A stretch of DNA of 64,000 nt from Populus alba (taxonomy: Eukaryota; Streptophyta; Magnoliopsida; Malpighiales; Salicaceae), in assembly GCF_005239225.2 (NCBI RefSeq), contig NC_133293.1:20056333-20120332 (forward strand). Direction: 5' to 3'. Within the stretch, counting starts at the first letter, position 1. Each line of letters starts with the position of its first letter. The position numbers and the translations under genes were made by a program. Positions 11,041-21,800 of this stretch are shown here, piece after piece. The notes beneath the pieces were generated by a model, which worked only from the letters and a program-made list of their open reading frames with translations, was not told the origin of the DNA and did not search any database.

Positions 11041-12036
11041 TCACGCTTCACCGTCGTTGGCCACACCCCCTCGTCTGGCACGGTTTTCTAGCCACTCAAC
11101 CATATCCCCAAACACCAAATTGACATTCTCCTCGGGCTCACCAACCAACAGATGCCACATGCCAGGGTAAATCTTCAATGTCTTATCCGTGCTCGCAGCG
11201 CGTTCAAACAACTCCTTGGCGCAGGCAGGGTCACACACTATGTCATCACCACCATGCACCACCAACAAAGGCACATCCACCTCCTCAAATCTCCCTTGAA
11301 GTTCCTTGCATACTCTGATAAGCTCTACTGCTGTAGCCGCTCGTGGCCTCATTGCCACCCTCTTCGGGCTCGCCAACGCCAACTTCGCCTTCCACTCTTC
11401 CTTCAACGACACCTCAAGCAACGATCCACGCGTTGGGACGACTCTCCAAGTGGGCACCACCGCTGCAACTACAGACAGTATATGCTCCAAAGGCCACGGG
11501 GGCTTGATCTTGGCACTAATCCCACACATGGCCCCGTTCAAAATCAACCCATCCCACGCGCCTTTCTGGCGTAGCGTAATGTACAAGGCTATTGCCCCGC
11601 CCAGCGATTCCGAGTACAGAAAAGCCGGCAGATCTGGCGCGTGATTCTCACGGAACGTCTTAAAATACTGCATGCAGTCTTCCACAACAGGGTTGATATC
11701 TGGGATATGATACATCAAGTTGTCGATCCCATCAGAGAAGCCATGGCCTCGGTGATCCATAGCACAGACAGAGAACCCGTTTTTAGCAAAGAGAATAGAG
11801 GTTAGCTGGAGGAACCAGCTGGATTCACTGGTGAAGCCATGGACAACGGCTACGCAGCCAATTGTTTTGGTTGGAGGAAGTGGGGCCCACCATTGAGTGA
11901 AGAGCTTGAAGCCCCCAGAGTTGGTTATGTATTCGGAAGAGTGGGTGACTTGGTGTTTGGCGTAGAATTCAGTGGGGGAAAGGGTTCCAAACGGGCTTTG
12001 CTCGTTAGCTTCCGCCACGGGGTGCTGCACCACCAT
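11041..12036 (-). CDS. Monoacylglycerol lipase-like alpha/beta hydrolase, copy B
   Basis: 331 aa, intronless, and the tandem duplicate of 6748-7743. I count 16 amino-acid differences and no frameshift or stop. The triad is kept: Ser144 in YSESLGG, the acid in HGGDDIVCD, and His295 in MWH. Differences near the active site include Gly70 to Ser in HGFTSES beside the oxyanion strand, Gln96 to Arg in DHRGHG, and Gln296 to Leu right after the catalytic His. Several more sit in the lid region (177-221: F177I, L180P, L186I, F188S, P207L, F211L, F221L). These may alter substrate access. Its 5' region has been changed by the LTR-like insert at 12062-12342, which begins 25 bp upstream of the ATG, by loss of about 18 bp further up, and by mutation of the TATA-like box. 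Expression may therefore differ from copy A. Confidence 0.9.
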   Translation of the reverse strand: MVVQHPVAEANEQSPFGTLSPTEFYAKHQVTHSSEYITNSGGFKLFTQWWAPLPPTKTIGCVAVVHGFTSESSWFLQLTSILFAKNGFSVCAMDHRGHGFSDGIDNLMYHIPDINPVVEDCMQYFKTFRENHAPDLPAFLYSESLGGAIALYITLRQKGAWDGLILNGAMCGISAKIKPPWPLEHILSVVAAVVPTWRVVPTRGSLLEVSLKEEWKAKLALASPKRVAMRPRAATAVELIRVCKELQGRFEEVDVPLLVVHGGDDIVCDPACAKELFERAASTDKTLKIYPGMWHLLVGEPEENVNLVFGDMVEWLENRARRGGVANDGEA

Positions 12037-12061
12037 TTTTCTGTTGGGTTTGTTAGAAGTT

Positions 12062-12342
12062 TGTTGAAATGCAAGAATAATAGAGAGCTTTACACATCAA
12101 CGGTTTGCACTAGAAAGCTGGGAGTAATGCTTGATCTATTCATTGATGCTTATGGCTGTTAAATAGCCTTACAATAACAGAAATAACAACCCAAGATTGC
12201 AGACCTAGAATCATGGTAAACGACTAAATCAACGACTAAATCAAGAATAACAGAAAATAAAATCTTCTCCCTCGAGTAATGGAAAACTTATTTGCAATAT
12301 TGAATAATAATTGTCAACTAACAAATAAAGCTAACTTTATCA
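12062..12342 (-). mobile_element. Solo LTR-like retrotransposon insert (~281 bp)
   Basis: The block is absent from the otherwise matching unit A. On the minus strand it starts TGATAAAGTTAGC and ends GCATTTCAACA, so it has the TG...CA ends of an LTR. It is flanked by a near-perfect 5-bp target duplication (AAGTT at 12057-12061, AAGTG at 12343-12347; unit A has AAGTG once). Inside, the minus strand carries CTATTTAA at 12159-12166, which is TATA-like. The element points the same way as lipase copy B. It looks like a Copia-type solo LTR, but the superfamily is inference because no coding region remains. Confidence 0.78.
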
Positions 12343-12417
12343 AAGTGAGGGCGGCGGAAGCGGGGGGAATGTGAAGAGAGAAAGAGAAGGGATGGTGTCA
12401 AGTGTGAATTTGGAGGG

Positions 12418-12427
12418 TATTTCTTTT
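12418..12427 (-). promoter_or_regulatory. Mutated TATA-like position of lipase copy B
   Basis: It corresponds to 7858-7867 in unit A. A single change breaks the AAATAAATA run. It now lies about 380 bp from the ATG because of the LTR insert. Confidence 0.35.
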
Positions 12428-13188
12428 ATTAGCCCGGGGGTGTTGGGATTCAATGGTCTCGGAGCATGGTGTTCTTCCATGTATGAGTGAGAGGCCAGAT
12501 TTAACCTTGAAAATATCCAATTTTACCATCAACAATTGTTTATGAAAATAATTTCGATTTCTTGGTCTTCGAGGCTTTTCTGTTAAAATCCCTTAGCAAG
12601 TTCTTTGCAAAAAATCGTTTCCAAAAAAACATAAAACTACAATATAGACGGAATCTATCGTCAATTATGGATATAAAGATTTGACTTAGAATTTAAGAGA
12701 TTTAAGAGATTAAATTGATATAAAAAGATTGATTTGAAAGAAGAAAAATCACACTAATTGAGAGAAAAAATTTAAACGGGGAGTCATAATAAAAACTCCA
12801 AGGACAAATTTGAAAATAGAAAATTAAATAGAGACCGGAATCAAATTATTTTTTAGATAAAATGCATAACTATTTTGATAAATCTTAAAATTCAAGGACC
12901 AAAACACAATATTTTAAGGCTTTGGGGGTGGTCATAAGCCCAAGTATACCCTACCGTGGAGCCCCCGAAAGACGTGGCACTATCCATCATAAGTTTTATT
13001 TTATTTTTTCTATAAATAACTAGTCCAAGAAAATGTACCCTAAATTTCTCCCAAAAAAATCCCGCTTGTGTTTGGGTTAAAATGCTTATCGTGCGGTCTA
13101 ACAACTACCAAGACAAGATGATTATTCTAAAAAATCAAAAAAGGAAAAAAAAATCAAGTTGACTATAAAATGTCTCTCCTTTGGTGTG

Positions 13189-13622
13189 GTGTGTATATAT
13201 ATATATATATAGCAATTTGTTATGTGTAGTTGAGTGATTGATGACAATTGTTTATTTTTTTATTTAAATTCATTTTTTATATAAAATCGAGTTAAAATTT
13301 ATTTTATTAATTTTAGAAGAACTTAAGCTACTGCCTTGAAAAAAATCTCGCAAACCACCTAATCATTCCAGGTTTCCATCTCTTTATCAAATAAGAGTTC
13401 TATCGTTCTGCTATTATCAACTTCAAGCTCATCGAGCGTGTCTCTGTCTGCTCATCCAAAGAAAACTATCTTAAGAATTGCTTTATTCAATGAAAGGAGA
13501 GGCGGCGACGCCTTGTTGATTGCACAGATGTTTGGGGACAGATCTCCTTTGTTCCTTGCATAAGAGGATAATGCTAATAAATGTTTCCCCGTTGCTAACA
13601 GGGATACTCCACCCTAGCAAAC
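13189..13622. repeat. Block of ~430 bp present only in unit B
   Basis: It interrupts sequence that is continuous in unit A near 8618-8631. It starts with TTTGGTGTGGTG and a short (TA)n run at about 13194-13210. I see no clear terminal inverted repeat or target duplication. It could be an insertion in B or a deletion from A. Plus-strand sequence near 13440-13560 has a modest open stretch (KKTILRIALFNERRGGDALL), but no family is recognised. Confidence 0.55.
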
Positions 13623-13813
13623 AGCATTATCTCAAGATGGATTGAAACATTAAGCATACTCCACTCTCTCAAAAGGCATGCCATAAGATTTGATCACAAA
13701 TCACATCATTTTCCTATTGAGAATAGGAGTCAGTAACACTAGCAATATACACTAGTAAGAAAACTGTACAATCCCTGCTCTACCTTCTGAAATATTATCT
13801 CTAGAGAGCAGAT

Positions 13814-15687
13814 TCAGTGGCTTAATCCCTTCCGAAACAGCTTCATTCCTCGTCTTGGTCGACACAAGCTGAAAGAAAAAGGATTCATGTCAAAATAATG
13901 AATTTAGAACCCTCAGTTTTCAGTTTACCGGATGAAGTAAAATCCAATCATTTCAAGGGAAGTAACGAGAATCGTCCCAAATACAAGCAATGACCTAGGG
14001 AGGTTGATAAAAAATTTATCAGGGAGAAAAAGTTTAAGAAATTAACAGTCCAGAAAAGTTGAGAGGGGTGAGCAATAGTTATTCATTTCTTTATCGCCCA
14101 TATGAAATATCTCCTGGATCATAACTCTCAAAACACATGCGTTCCATGTAGTTCTTCACAGTCACTCCACTATATTTCATTGTTTATCCACAACTTAGAC
14201 CACAAAAACCACCTTAAAACTACCAAAATGAATGATCTCAGTAAGGTAATAGGGATTGTCAAACTGAAACAAATCTGGCAGGAATCTATTTAAAGGCCAA
14301 GAGGGTGCCAACTACAAAAAGTTATGAGCCAATGAACTCTACAGCATCATTTCCACTTGCAAGAGTTTTCCCCTTGTGCTGTTGATTCAAGTCCTTATCC
14401 AATCATCTATCATAAAGGGTAAAGAATACTCGTGTCCTTCAAAAACCCATGGTGGTTTTATTAGAAACAAACGTTTACCTAATTAGAAACACCCCCCCCC
14501 CCCAGCTCATTCATTCCCGTACAAAAACCTCCACTCCTCTGGGCATTGAACTCATCTCCCAGGGTAGTACGAGCCAAATGACTCCTGCTGCTTTGTAGAT
14601 CAGCTCACAAAGTACACTAGTTAAAAAAAAGAGTAGCCACAAGTGATTGATCTTCTCCATCTTCATACATACGTGATAATAATGCCACGGTTCTCAGTTA
14701 ATTCTTGAGGAATCTTCACCCAAAAATAGAGTGGCCACAAATGATTAATCTTCCTGGCTTCATACAGCAGCCAATAATAACAACACAGTTCTCAATAATT
14801 CTTGGAAAATTTTCATTTTTCATTTCTCTAAGCTTCCTGAAAAGATTTCCTAATGAAAAATCTGTCACTCAACATCTCATAACTCGACCATATTGTCAAA
14901 GCCCTAAACTATTCTAAATCCCATCCAGTCAAACAGTCAGGTCGAAGTGGGTTATGCCAATCATTTCAAGATTCAAAAGAAAACCCCATATACTAACAGG
15001 CCATCACAATCAATTCAAATGCTCATACAATACAAATCCTCGAACCATCTCTGGCTTTGTGCGTTCATAATCTTATTCTTACAGCTAGGAAAACAGTTAA
15101 ACAACCATGAAAGAGTCTAGCATTAAATCCAAACACACTAACTCACTTCAAAGAACTCAATAAGTGGCTCTACACCGCAGAGTAATAAAATTATTCGTAT
15201 CATCGTCTTCAATATCAAATAGAGCATCTCAAAGAAGCACTCATATCCTAAGACTTAGTTCCAACAGAATTCACAGAAGCAACAAATTGATTATCATATC
15301 AAAACCACATAACCAAAACCCCACAAATCAAAATCACAGATCACAAACACCAATCCAAACACAAACCCCAAAAAACAAACACAAAAAAAAATACAAAAAA
15401 GGGCAAAAGATCAGGTCTGTACCTCCACAACAGAAACAACAGTAGCAACAAGTGACGAGCATGAGAATCTCTCTGCAAATCAAAACAACTTTAGAAGTTT
15501 TTACTGGTTGTTGTTGGTTAGTACTGTTATCATCACCATCATCCAAAAGTCTTTGCTGGTTGCTGTTGCTAGTTTCTTGAGACTTCTGCTTCTTTTCATT
15601 GTTCATTCTATGAAGATTCCATTCAAGTTTTTTCAAGTAAGCAATCTTGAAGGAGTCCCTTATTCTCATCGTTGGCCATAGATGCAT
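13814..15687 (-). CDS. Small cysteine-rich membrane protein (exon model incomplete)
   Basis: Exon 1 probably runs 15687-15423: an ATG, then MHLWPTMRIRDSFKIAYLKK, a hydrophilic Q/N-rich linker, and a Cys cluster LVTCCYCCFCCGG before a GAG|GTACAG donor. The last two exons are 13994-13929 (a membrane helix SLLVFGTILVTSLEMIGFYF) and 13868-13814 (a basic tail RLCRPRRGMKLFRKGLSH, then stop). Their splice phases agree with each other. Exon 1 leaves phase 1, while 13994 needs phase 2 upstream, so at least one middle exon between 14000 and 15420 is not placed. An open stretch around 14120-14190 (GVTVKNYMERMCFESYDP) is one candidate. I do not recognise the family. The gene's 3' half was copied into unit A (8839-9862). 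Confidence 0.42.
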
Positions 15688-16208
15688 CTTTCTTTGATAT
15701 TCTTTGAAAGGCCCCAACAAACTAGAAGAAACTGCTCAGGCTTGTTTCTTTCTTTCTTTCTTTGATTGGGTTCTATAAAGAAAGGTTTTTTTTTTTTTGT
15801 TTGACTCACAGCACTGCCACATTGACATTTTCTTTAGCTGATTAGTTATCTTAAGGTTTGATTCCTTTTTACTGTTTACCCTCTATTTTCGGGTCTTTTA
15901 CATTGGATCGTTTGCGTTTTTCTTTTGTTTTTTATCCATTGGGCGTGGAAACCTGTAATTTGGTAACAAAGTGGGCCACTCTGAGTTAGAGGATGGAGAA
16001 AATCTAGTTCAGATTTGAGGTTAGTTAAACCTATACACAAACACAGAAAAGCCTGTCTGCCTCCTATAAACCTCAACTCTAAACCCTCTTTACCCCTTCC
16101 TTCTCTCTCTCTATCCATTCTAAGAGATTAAACAAACCAGGCTACATCTTCTGTTACAGACACCCAGAAACTGCTTATGCTCCTCAACAAAGCCCATTTG
16201 GTTTCTCT

Positions 16209-17795
16209 ATGCTGCCGAGTCCTCTTCGCAAACTTGCCCGGTCAGTCACAGCTTATTTCCATACATATTGTGCGTTTTGATGATTTCACATATTTGGGTT
16301 TGGCTACAAGTTGGCGATTTAATTGTGCAACTGACATATTTGTTGGGTGAGTTGCGGCTTTTAATGGTGTAGTGCGTGAGTTTATTTTTCCTATTTCTTA
16401 ATGATTATACAGAAATCTAAAGTTGCCAAACTGTTTCAGTTTAATTTGAACAAATTTGTGAACATGAAAGGGCAAGAAGAGCTTTGGGTTAGTTCACCAG
16501 TTACCTCGGTTCATATATTTTTGAGACAAATACCAAAGTGATTCACTTTTTTCCAATGAAGGCTTCTATGCCTTTATATATTGGAGGAAATCTTGCACCT
16601 GTGCCATTTATGTGGAAGCAGTTTTAGATAATTTGGACAGGGTCTGATCCTGAAGTTTGATAATTGCGTTGTATTTTGTTGAGTAGCGTGATTTGATAAA
16701 ACTAATTTCTTATGTTTACATGGAGGTCTAATTAGAGATATGTTTTATCGTGTAATTTTGATTGCCTAGTAATCTCGCTCCCTTCTTTGGTCTTACTGTC
16801 ATTTGTTTTTGTTTGGCAGTGAAGAATTTGTATCTTGTTTCCTCATCAATTTCCGACTTTCATATTACAACAGCAAATATAATTGTGATATAGGTCCTTT
16901 TAAAGCTGATATTAGCAACAGAAGAAACTACTCAAGCCAGGTTTTATTGGATCCATTAGGTGAAGAGCAACCTGTAAATTCTCAAATCTACAATCATTCC
17001 TGTACAAGAGATTCAAGCAGTCCTTATACATCGATTCTTCAATCCAGTAGTCTTCAGCACAGGTTCAAAAAATGGCAAGATCAAAGAAAACATAAACTGA
17101 CGGCAAGCACTTTCAGTGGGGCTATTGGTTTTTGGCGTGGTAGGCGAGTCCAGCTCTGGTTAGAGAAACTTGGTGCAAAAGAACCATTTTCTGGTAACAT
17201 GGCTACCTGTTGGAGCAATGCCAAAGAAGAGGAAGCACTTGAAAGATATAAGTTGATTACAGGAAATACAATTTTGTTTCCCAGATTTCAGGTCTATGGT
17301 AAGAACAACTTAAAAGATGATTGGCTTGCAGCTTCACCTGATGGGATAATTGACAAGTATTATGGGTTGAATTCCAGAGGAGTGTTGGAAATAAAGTGTC
17401 CATTTTTTAATGGAGATATGAAAAGGGCTTCACCTTGGAAGCGGATCCCCCTTTATTGTATTCCACAAGCTCAAGGTTTAATGGAAATACTGGACAAGGA
17501 TTGGATGGATTTCTATGTTTGGACTCCTAATGGAAGCAGTCTATTCAGGTTATACCGAGATGAGGCATACTGGGATGCTTTGAAAATAGCACTTTCTGAT
17601 TTCTGGTTTAACCATGTCCTACCAGCGAAGGAGTTGTGCAGTAAAAATGTGATAACAGATCCCCTGAAGGAATTAGGATCATTGAAGCCTGCGCCTAGGC
17701 ATGAATTGTATAGATATATAGTTTATGAAAGCAAACATGCTGTTGATAGCTCTCACTTACTGATGCGTGAAATTAATGGTCACCTTCAAAATTGA
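16209..17795 (+). CDS. YqaJ / lambda-exonuclease-type PD-(D/E)XK nuclease
   Basis: Two exons, 16209-16240 and 16820-17795, give 335 aa. The start ATG at 16209 is chosen because its exon (MLPSPLRKLAR) joins the long frame in phase at CCCG|GTCAGT; the ATG at 16176 would run into a stop. The nuclease core is visible: KWQDQRKHKLTAS, an acidic helix KEEEALERY (about 146-154), SPDGII with Asp185, and LEIKCP with Glu201 and Lys203. Then come a Gln-containing motif (IPQAQGLMEI) and WTPNGSSLFRLYRD. These match the D...ExK pattern of YqaJ viral-recombinase/lambda exonuclease enzymes, which in phages resect double-stranded DNA 5' to 3'. Plant members are annotated only as restriction-endonuclease-like. 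The N-terminus is Arg-rich and lacks early acidic residues, which suggests an organelle (mitochondrial) leader by inference. Confidence 0.83.
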
Positions 17796-17939
17796 TGCAA
17801 TAGGACTTGATGAGCCGAGGCATTTTGCTACAGTTTGACTAGCGAACTTGTGTAAGTGTCTTTTCCCTTTATTTTTTTACTTGCAGTTATGAGAAAAGTC
17901 AAATGTATCTGATATTAAACAAATAATGACTGGCTTGCA

Positions 17940-18896
17940 GGTGTATTGCATCTTCTCCAGTCCAGAATCTTCTTCTTCTTCTTTTTCCCTATTAAATAGA
18001 AGAACTACGAAATTTGACCAGAAAGCTAGGAACAAGGTTAAGTAGTTTGAGTGGAGCCAGATTAGAGAAACTTGGGTTGTTAACAGCAGGTAGAAAACTC
18101 AACCTGATTCCTATCCTTCTTCTCATGCTAACTGGTGTAATGTTTTGAATATTTTTGGTCCCAACATGATCATTTTGTTGTCATAATATCATATAAACAA
18201 CTGAGTTAATGGTTTTACATGGTTAAACCATGTGGCTATGCCATGTCTAAATAAGTGGTATGTTTGTATATTAATGCTTTTTTTCCCCTTAACAGCAGCT
18301 TGTCAACTGTGGTATGAAGATTTGGTGGCGTGTCTACTCTGGACAGACACTCAAACAGAGGCACACATTGAGAGATGGGAGGTCAGTTGTGCATGTTTAA
18401 TCATCAAGTCTTTTATGCGATATCATTATCCCAACAAAAAAAAAAAAAAAAACTGCAGTTCTTTGTGATGCCTGCTGCTTTAGTTAATATGCATTTCAAT
18501 GTGGATAGGCATATGTATCCATTGATACTAATATCAACCATCGCATTAACTGATTTTGCACATGAATACTCCTTACGTATCACTTTTTTATCTCACATTT
18601 TAATATCTTCTAACTTCTTACTCTGCTTTCCTTTTCCTTTCGAATGTTTGAACTTCATAGTTACCAGATGGTTACGTTTATACTGCAAAGGAAGTTCTAT
18701 ACCATGGCTGGAAGTTTGCTAAACTTTTCTTGATGATCAAATGGCTCAGAGAATCATCGGTGCTGAAGGCACCCTTTGTTTCGCCAACAGATAAGTCATC
18801 CTTGATGATTTCTATTCCTTCCCTGCTCAACCGCCTCTCATTGCCATTTGAAAGCTTCAAAAGATTTGCTGAATGCTCCTGTTCGGATGTCATTTC
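17940..18896 (+). CDS. Uncertain multi-exon gene or 3' extension
   Basis: Three exon-like open stretches fit together in phase. The first runs from an acceptor near 18000 to a donor after 18090 (frame LRNLTRKLGTRLSSLSGARL). The second lies between about 18296 and 18381 (CQLWYEDLVACLLWTDTQTE). The third starts near 18661 with LPDGYVYTAKEVLYHGWKFA and runs 70-80 codons to a stop at about 18896. The middle exon can also be read in another frame (QLVNCGMKIWWRVYSGQTLK), which breaks the join. The stretch follows the nuclease gene directly and could be an alternative 3' part of it or a separate short gene. No family is recognised and no start codon is assigned. Confidence 0.25.
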
Positions 18897-18899
18897 ATA

Positions 18900-21800
18900 A
18901 TCCTCATGAAAGCCTGATATATATTTGTGATATCTTAGTGCATTAATGGAAGTGTACTTGTATCAGTATCAGTTTCTTGCTACCTTGAAACCACATGATT
19001 TACTAAAATAACAGATAAAACCATTGGATTATGAAGGGATTTAATATGCATTTGCTTAAACATGGTAACCAATCAAACAATGAGGCTTTAGATAATCTGA
19101 TGCAAGTGTCATCCTTGATCTCTACCACAATTAATTCATGCAAGACAGAGAGTATCCATTTCTTGTGTCATAAATTGCTGCATCTATTATGAGATAGGGT
19201 AGCCATTTGGTTAGAAATTTGATACATGACAGTGATAGGATAAAATGGGATCATGATTTTTGGTGTTAGGTCTTCAATGTTGTTACATGTTGAGAACTAA
19301 TAAACTGCATGCAAGAGAGGTGTGTGCATTTTACAGTGATTGCAAAGTAACCACTAGAGGGAGGAATATAACAAAATACATGGTTGTAAACCCCCCCCCC
19401 ATCTGCTCGATAAATCGTTGTTAGGTTTTAGATTTATCAGATAAGCAATTGAATAGGAAAATCTGACTAATCAGATTTTACATCCAGCTGACTTAATTAA
19501 CACAACAAGTCACCATACATTACATTACATAAAACTCTAGATTAGCTCATTGATAACTAAAAACTTTCAAACTACAATAGACTATGATGTGCTTGCAAAT
19601 ATCACAACAATGAAATACGAGATATAAATGAAGAGAAGACGAAAAGGCAGAGAAATTGTGAAGACTGAGATCAAGAAAAAAGTAATATTTGCCCCAAATT
19701 TACAACAAGACTCGGCCCAAAAACAAGACCTGCAGGTTAGCTTTGCTTCAGCGGCAGCCTCTGTATATGTTTATCTGACACAAATTTTGGCGGAAGACAT
19801 GGAAGTTCCATAGACTGATCAGATCAACAAGAGGGTTGAAAAATCCTGGACCATGGGACCATATCCCAGTGCTGGGAACACATGGGGGTCCTGAAAATGC
19901 AAAATGTGGAGTGGTAATACTCGAGGGGTGGAGAGATCATGAAACCAAGAACAGAGGAAGAAGAAGAGGGTGGTGATAGGTGCCATGGTGTTGAGCTTGC
20001 TACACAGGAAGCTTGGTATTGGAGCTTGCTGGTCTTTTTATAATCTTGATTCGTTGCTTTGTTTTTGGATTTCAAACAGGCATAAAGGAAGTCGTAACGG
20101 CCATTGAGTCTGATAATCCAAAACTATATGCATGAAAAAGAAATGACAAGTGTGCATCAATTGCCTTGTCTCGTGTTGGGAGAAATCATGATCTTCTATG
20201 CGTGTCAAGGCTTTTCCAAAGTATTGCAGCCAAAGAAAGGGTGGGACAGGCATGCAATAAAGAAGCAAGCACTTGCTTTCACTCTGTTGTCAAATAGCTC
20301 AAGAAAATTTGACTTGGAAGCAACTCCTTTTATGAAGCCTAGATTCATGCATGTTATACAATTGTCTAAGAAGTTGAGCTTTATTGCTTTGAAATGGCCA
20401 TCTTAGAAAGGATTCATGTGTGGCAAGGAGCACTAACTCAACCATAATCAAACCGGGGGAGTTTAGAGACTTTTGAAGTAACGATATCATGTTCCATTTT
20501 TATTTGAGTATTAAAGAACAGTCAAAAAGTAGGTCATGGAGCTGATCATCCATAATTAAAGATAATGAATGCCCTTCATTGATTGGTGCCGTTGCCGATC
20601 ATCAGGCAGGGCACTGACAATAATACGACATGGTCATAGACAAACTGATCATCCTCCTATAATAAATACATTTAGATTGTGTTTGTTTTTTTCAAAAATG
20701 AATTTTGAAAAATCACATTTTAAGTTTTCTTGTATTTGTTTATCATGAAAAAATTTAATTAATGAAAAATAATTTTTAGTCAAAAAAAAATTTGGTTTGG
20801 TTTTTAAAAAAATATTTTCTTTTTATTTTGGGCTGAAAATATTTTTTAAAAATTAAAAAAAATTAAAAATATCATATTATTTGTTGATTATATCAAATTT
20901 GATTCTCAAACTTTTGATTGCTATATATATTTTTGTTTTGAATATTTGTTTTTCAATTTCATCTCTTAGAATTTAATTTTTATATTAACTTTGGATCTCA
21001 TTTTATAAATTGCTATTTGATTTTTTCTTATCATTTTTTAATTAAATTTTTTTATCTATCAAATTTGGTCCTCATTCTTTTGATTCTTTTGATTGTAACT
21101 TATTTTATTTGAAATAATTTTTGAAATATTAATTATTATTATTTTAATTTCCTCATCTTTTAATTTTTTTATTTTTTAGATTTGATCTCTATTATTTTAA
21201 TTATTGTTTATTTTATTTGAGATAATTTATAAAATTATATTTTTTTCAATTTTATTTTCATTCAACCTTTTAATTTGTAAGATTTGTTTCTCGTTATTTT
21301 AATAAATTTAAAAAAAAATAAAATATTAATAAGTTATTTTTCAGCTCATTTTCCATGACATAATCAAACACTGGAAAATCTTTTCTAACTTATTTTTCAT
21401 TACACTATTAAATATTGAAAAAATATTTTTTTAAATTTACTTTCTCTGAAATTTATTTTTCAAAAAAAACTACTTTCCAACAAATAAACAAAGGGCTTAA
21501 AGTATTGCCATTACACAACGACTTGAGCAGGCTTTAAGCTTCTGTAAGCGTAGCTTCTAGTAAAATAAGGTTTGAGTTCGTGAATCTGGGCATCGGTTTT
21601 GAACCCCGAAAACCCATTGTGAGTAAAACTGGGTGCAATCTGCCATGAAAAATAAGAAATCACTTGCATTGTGAGTAAATGGTCTTTGAGTCTAATTTAG
21701 CCTAGACAAAGGCAAATAATAATCTAACAGAATCTGGGCCTCGGTTTTGAACCCCAAAAACCCATGATTCCAAGCCTTCCCTGTCTTAAAAGGTTCGAGC

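Larger units (their letters stand above)
9863..14889. repeat. Tandem segmental duplication, unit B (~5.0 kb)
   Basis: This is the direct repeat of unit A. Similarity ends at CATAACTCGACC (14889), after which the sequence continues uniquely into the rest of the membrane-protein gene. Unit B is about 680 bp longer, mainly because of two blocks absent from A: 12062-12342 (LTR-like, see that entry) and about 13189-13622. The junction at 9862/9863 joins the right end of the unit to WAP leader sequence. The copy at 9863-10140 is therefore a displaced copy of the WAP upstream region. Confidence 0.93.

Noticed and set aside
14498..14511. Homopolymer C runs here, at 19390 and at 61361
   Set aside because: They are simple low-complexity sequence with no associated structure.
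15164..15445. Plus-strand frame rich in Asn, Gln and Lys
   Set aside because: It is low-complexity A-rich intron and antisense sequence of the minus-strand membrane-protein gene.
16176..16240. Upstream ATG at 16176 as start of the nuclease
   Set aside because: Spliced in its frame it meets a stop about 23 codons into exon 2; the ATG at 16209 keeps the nuclease frame.
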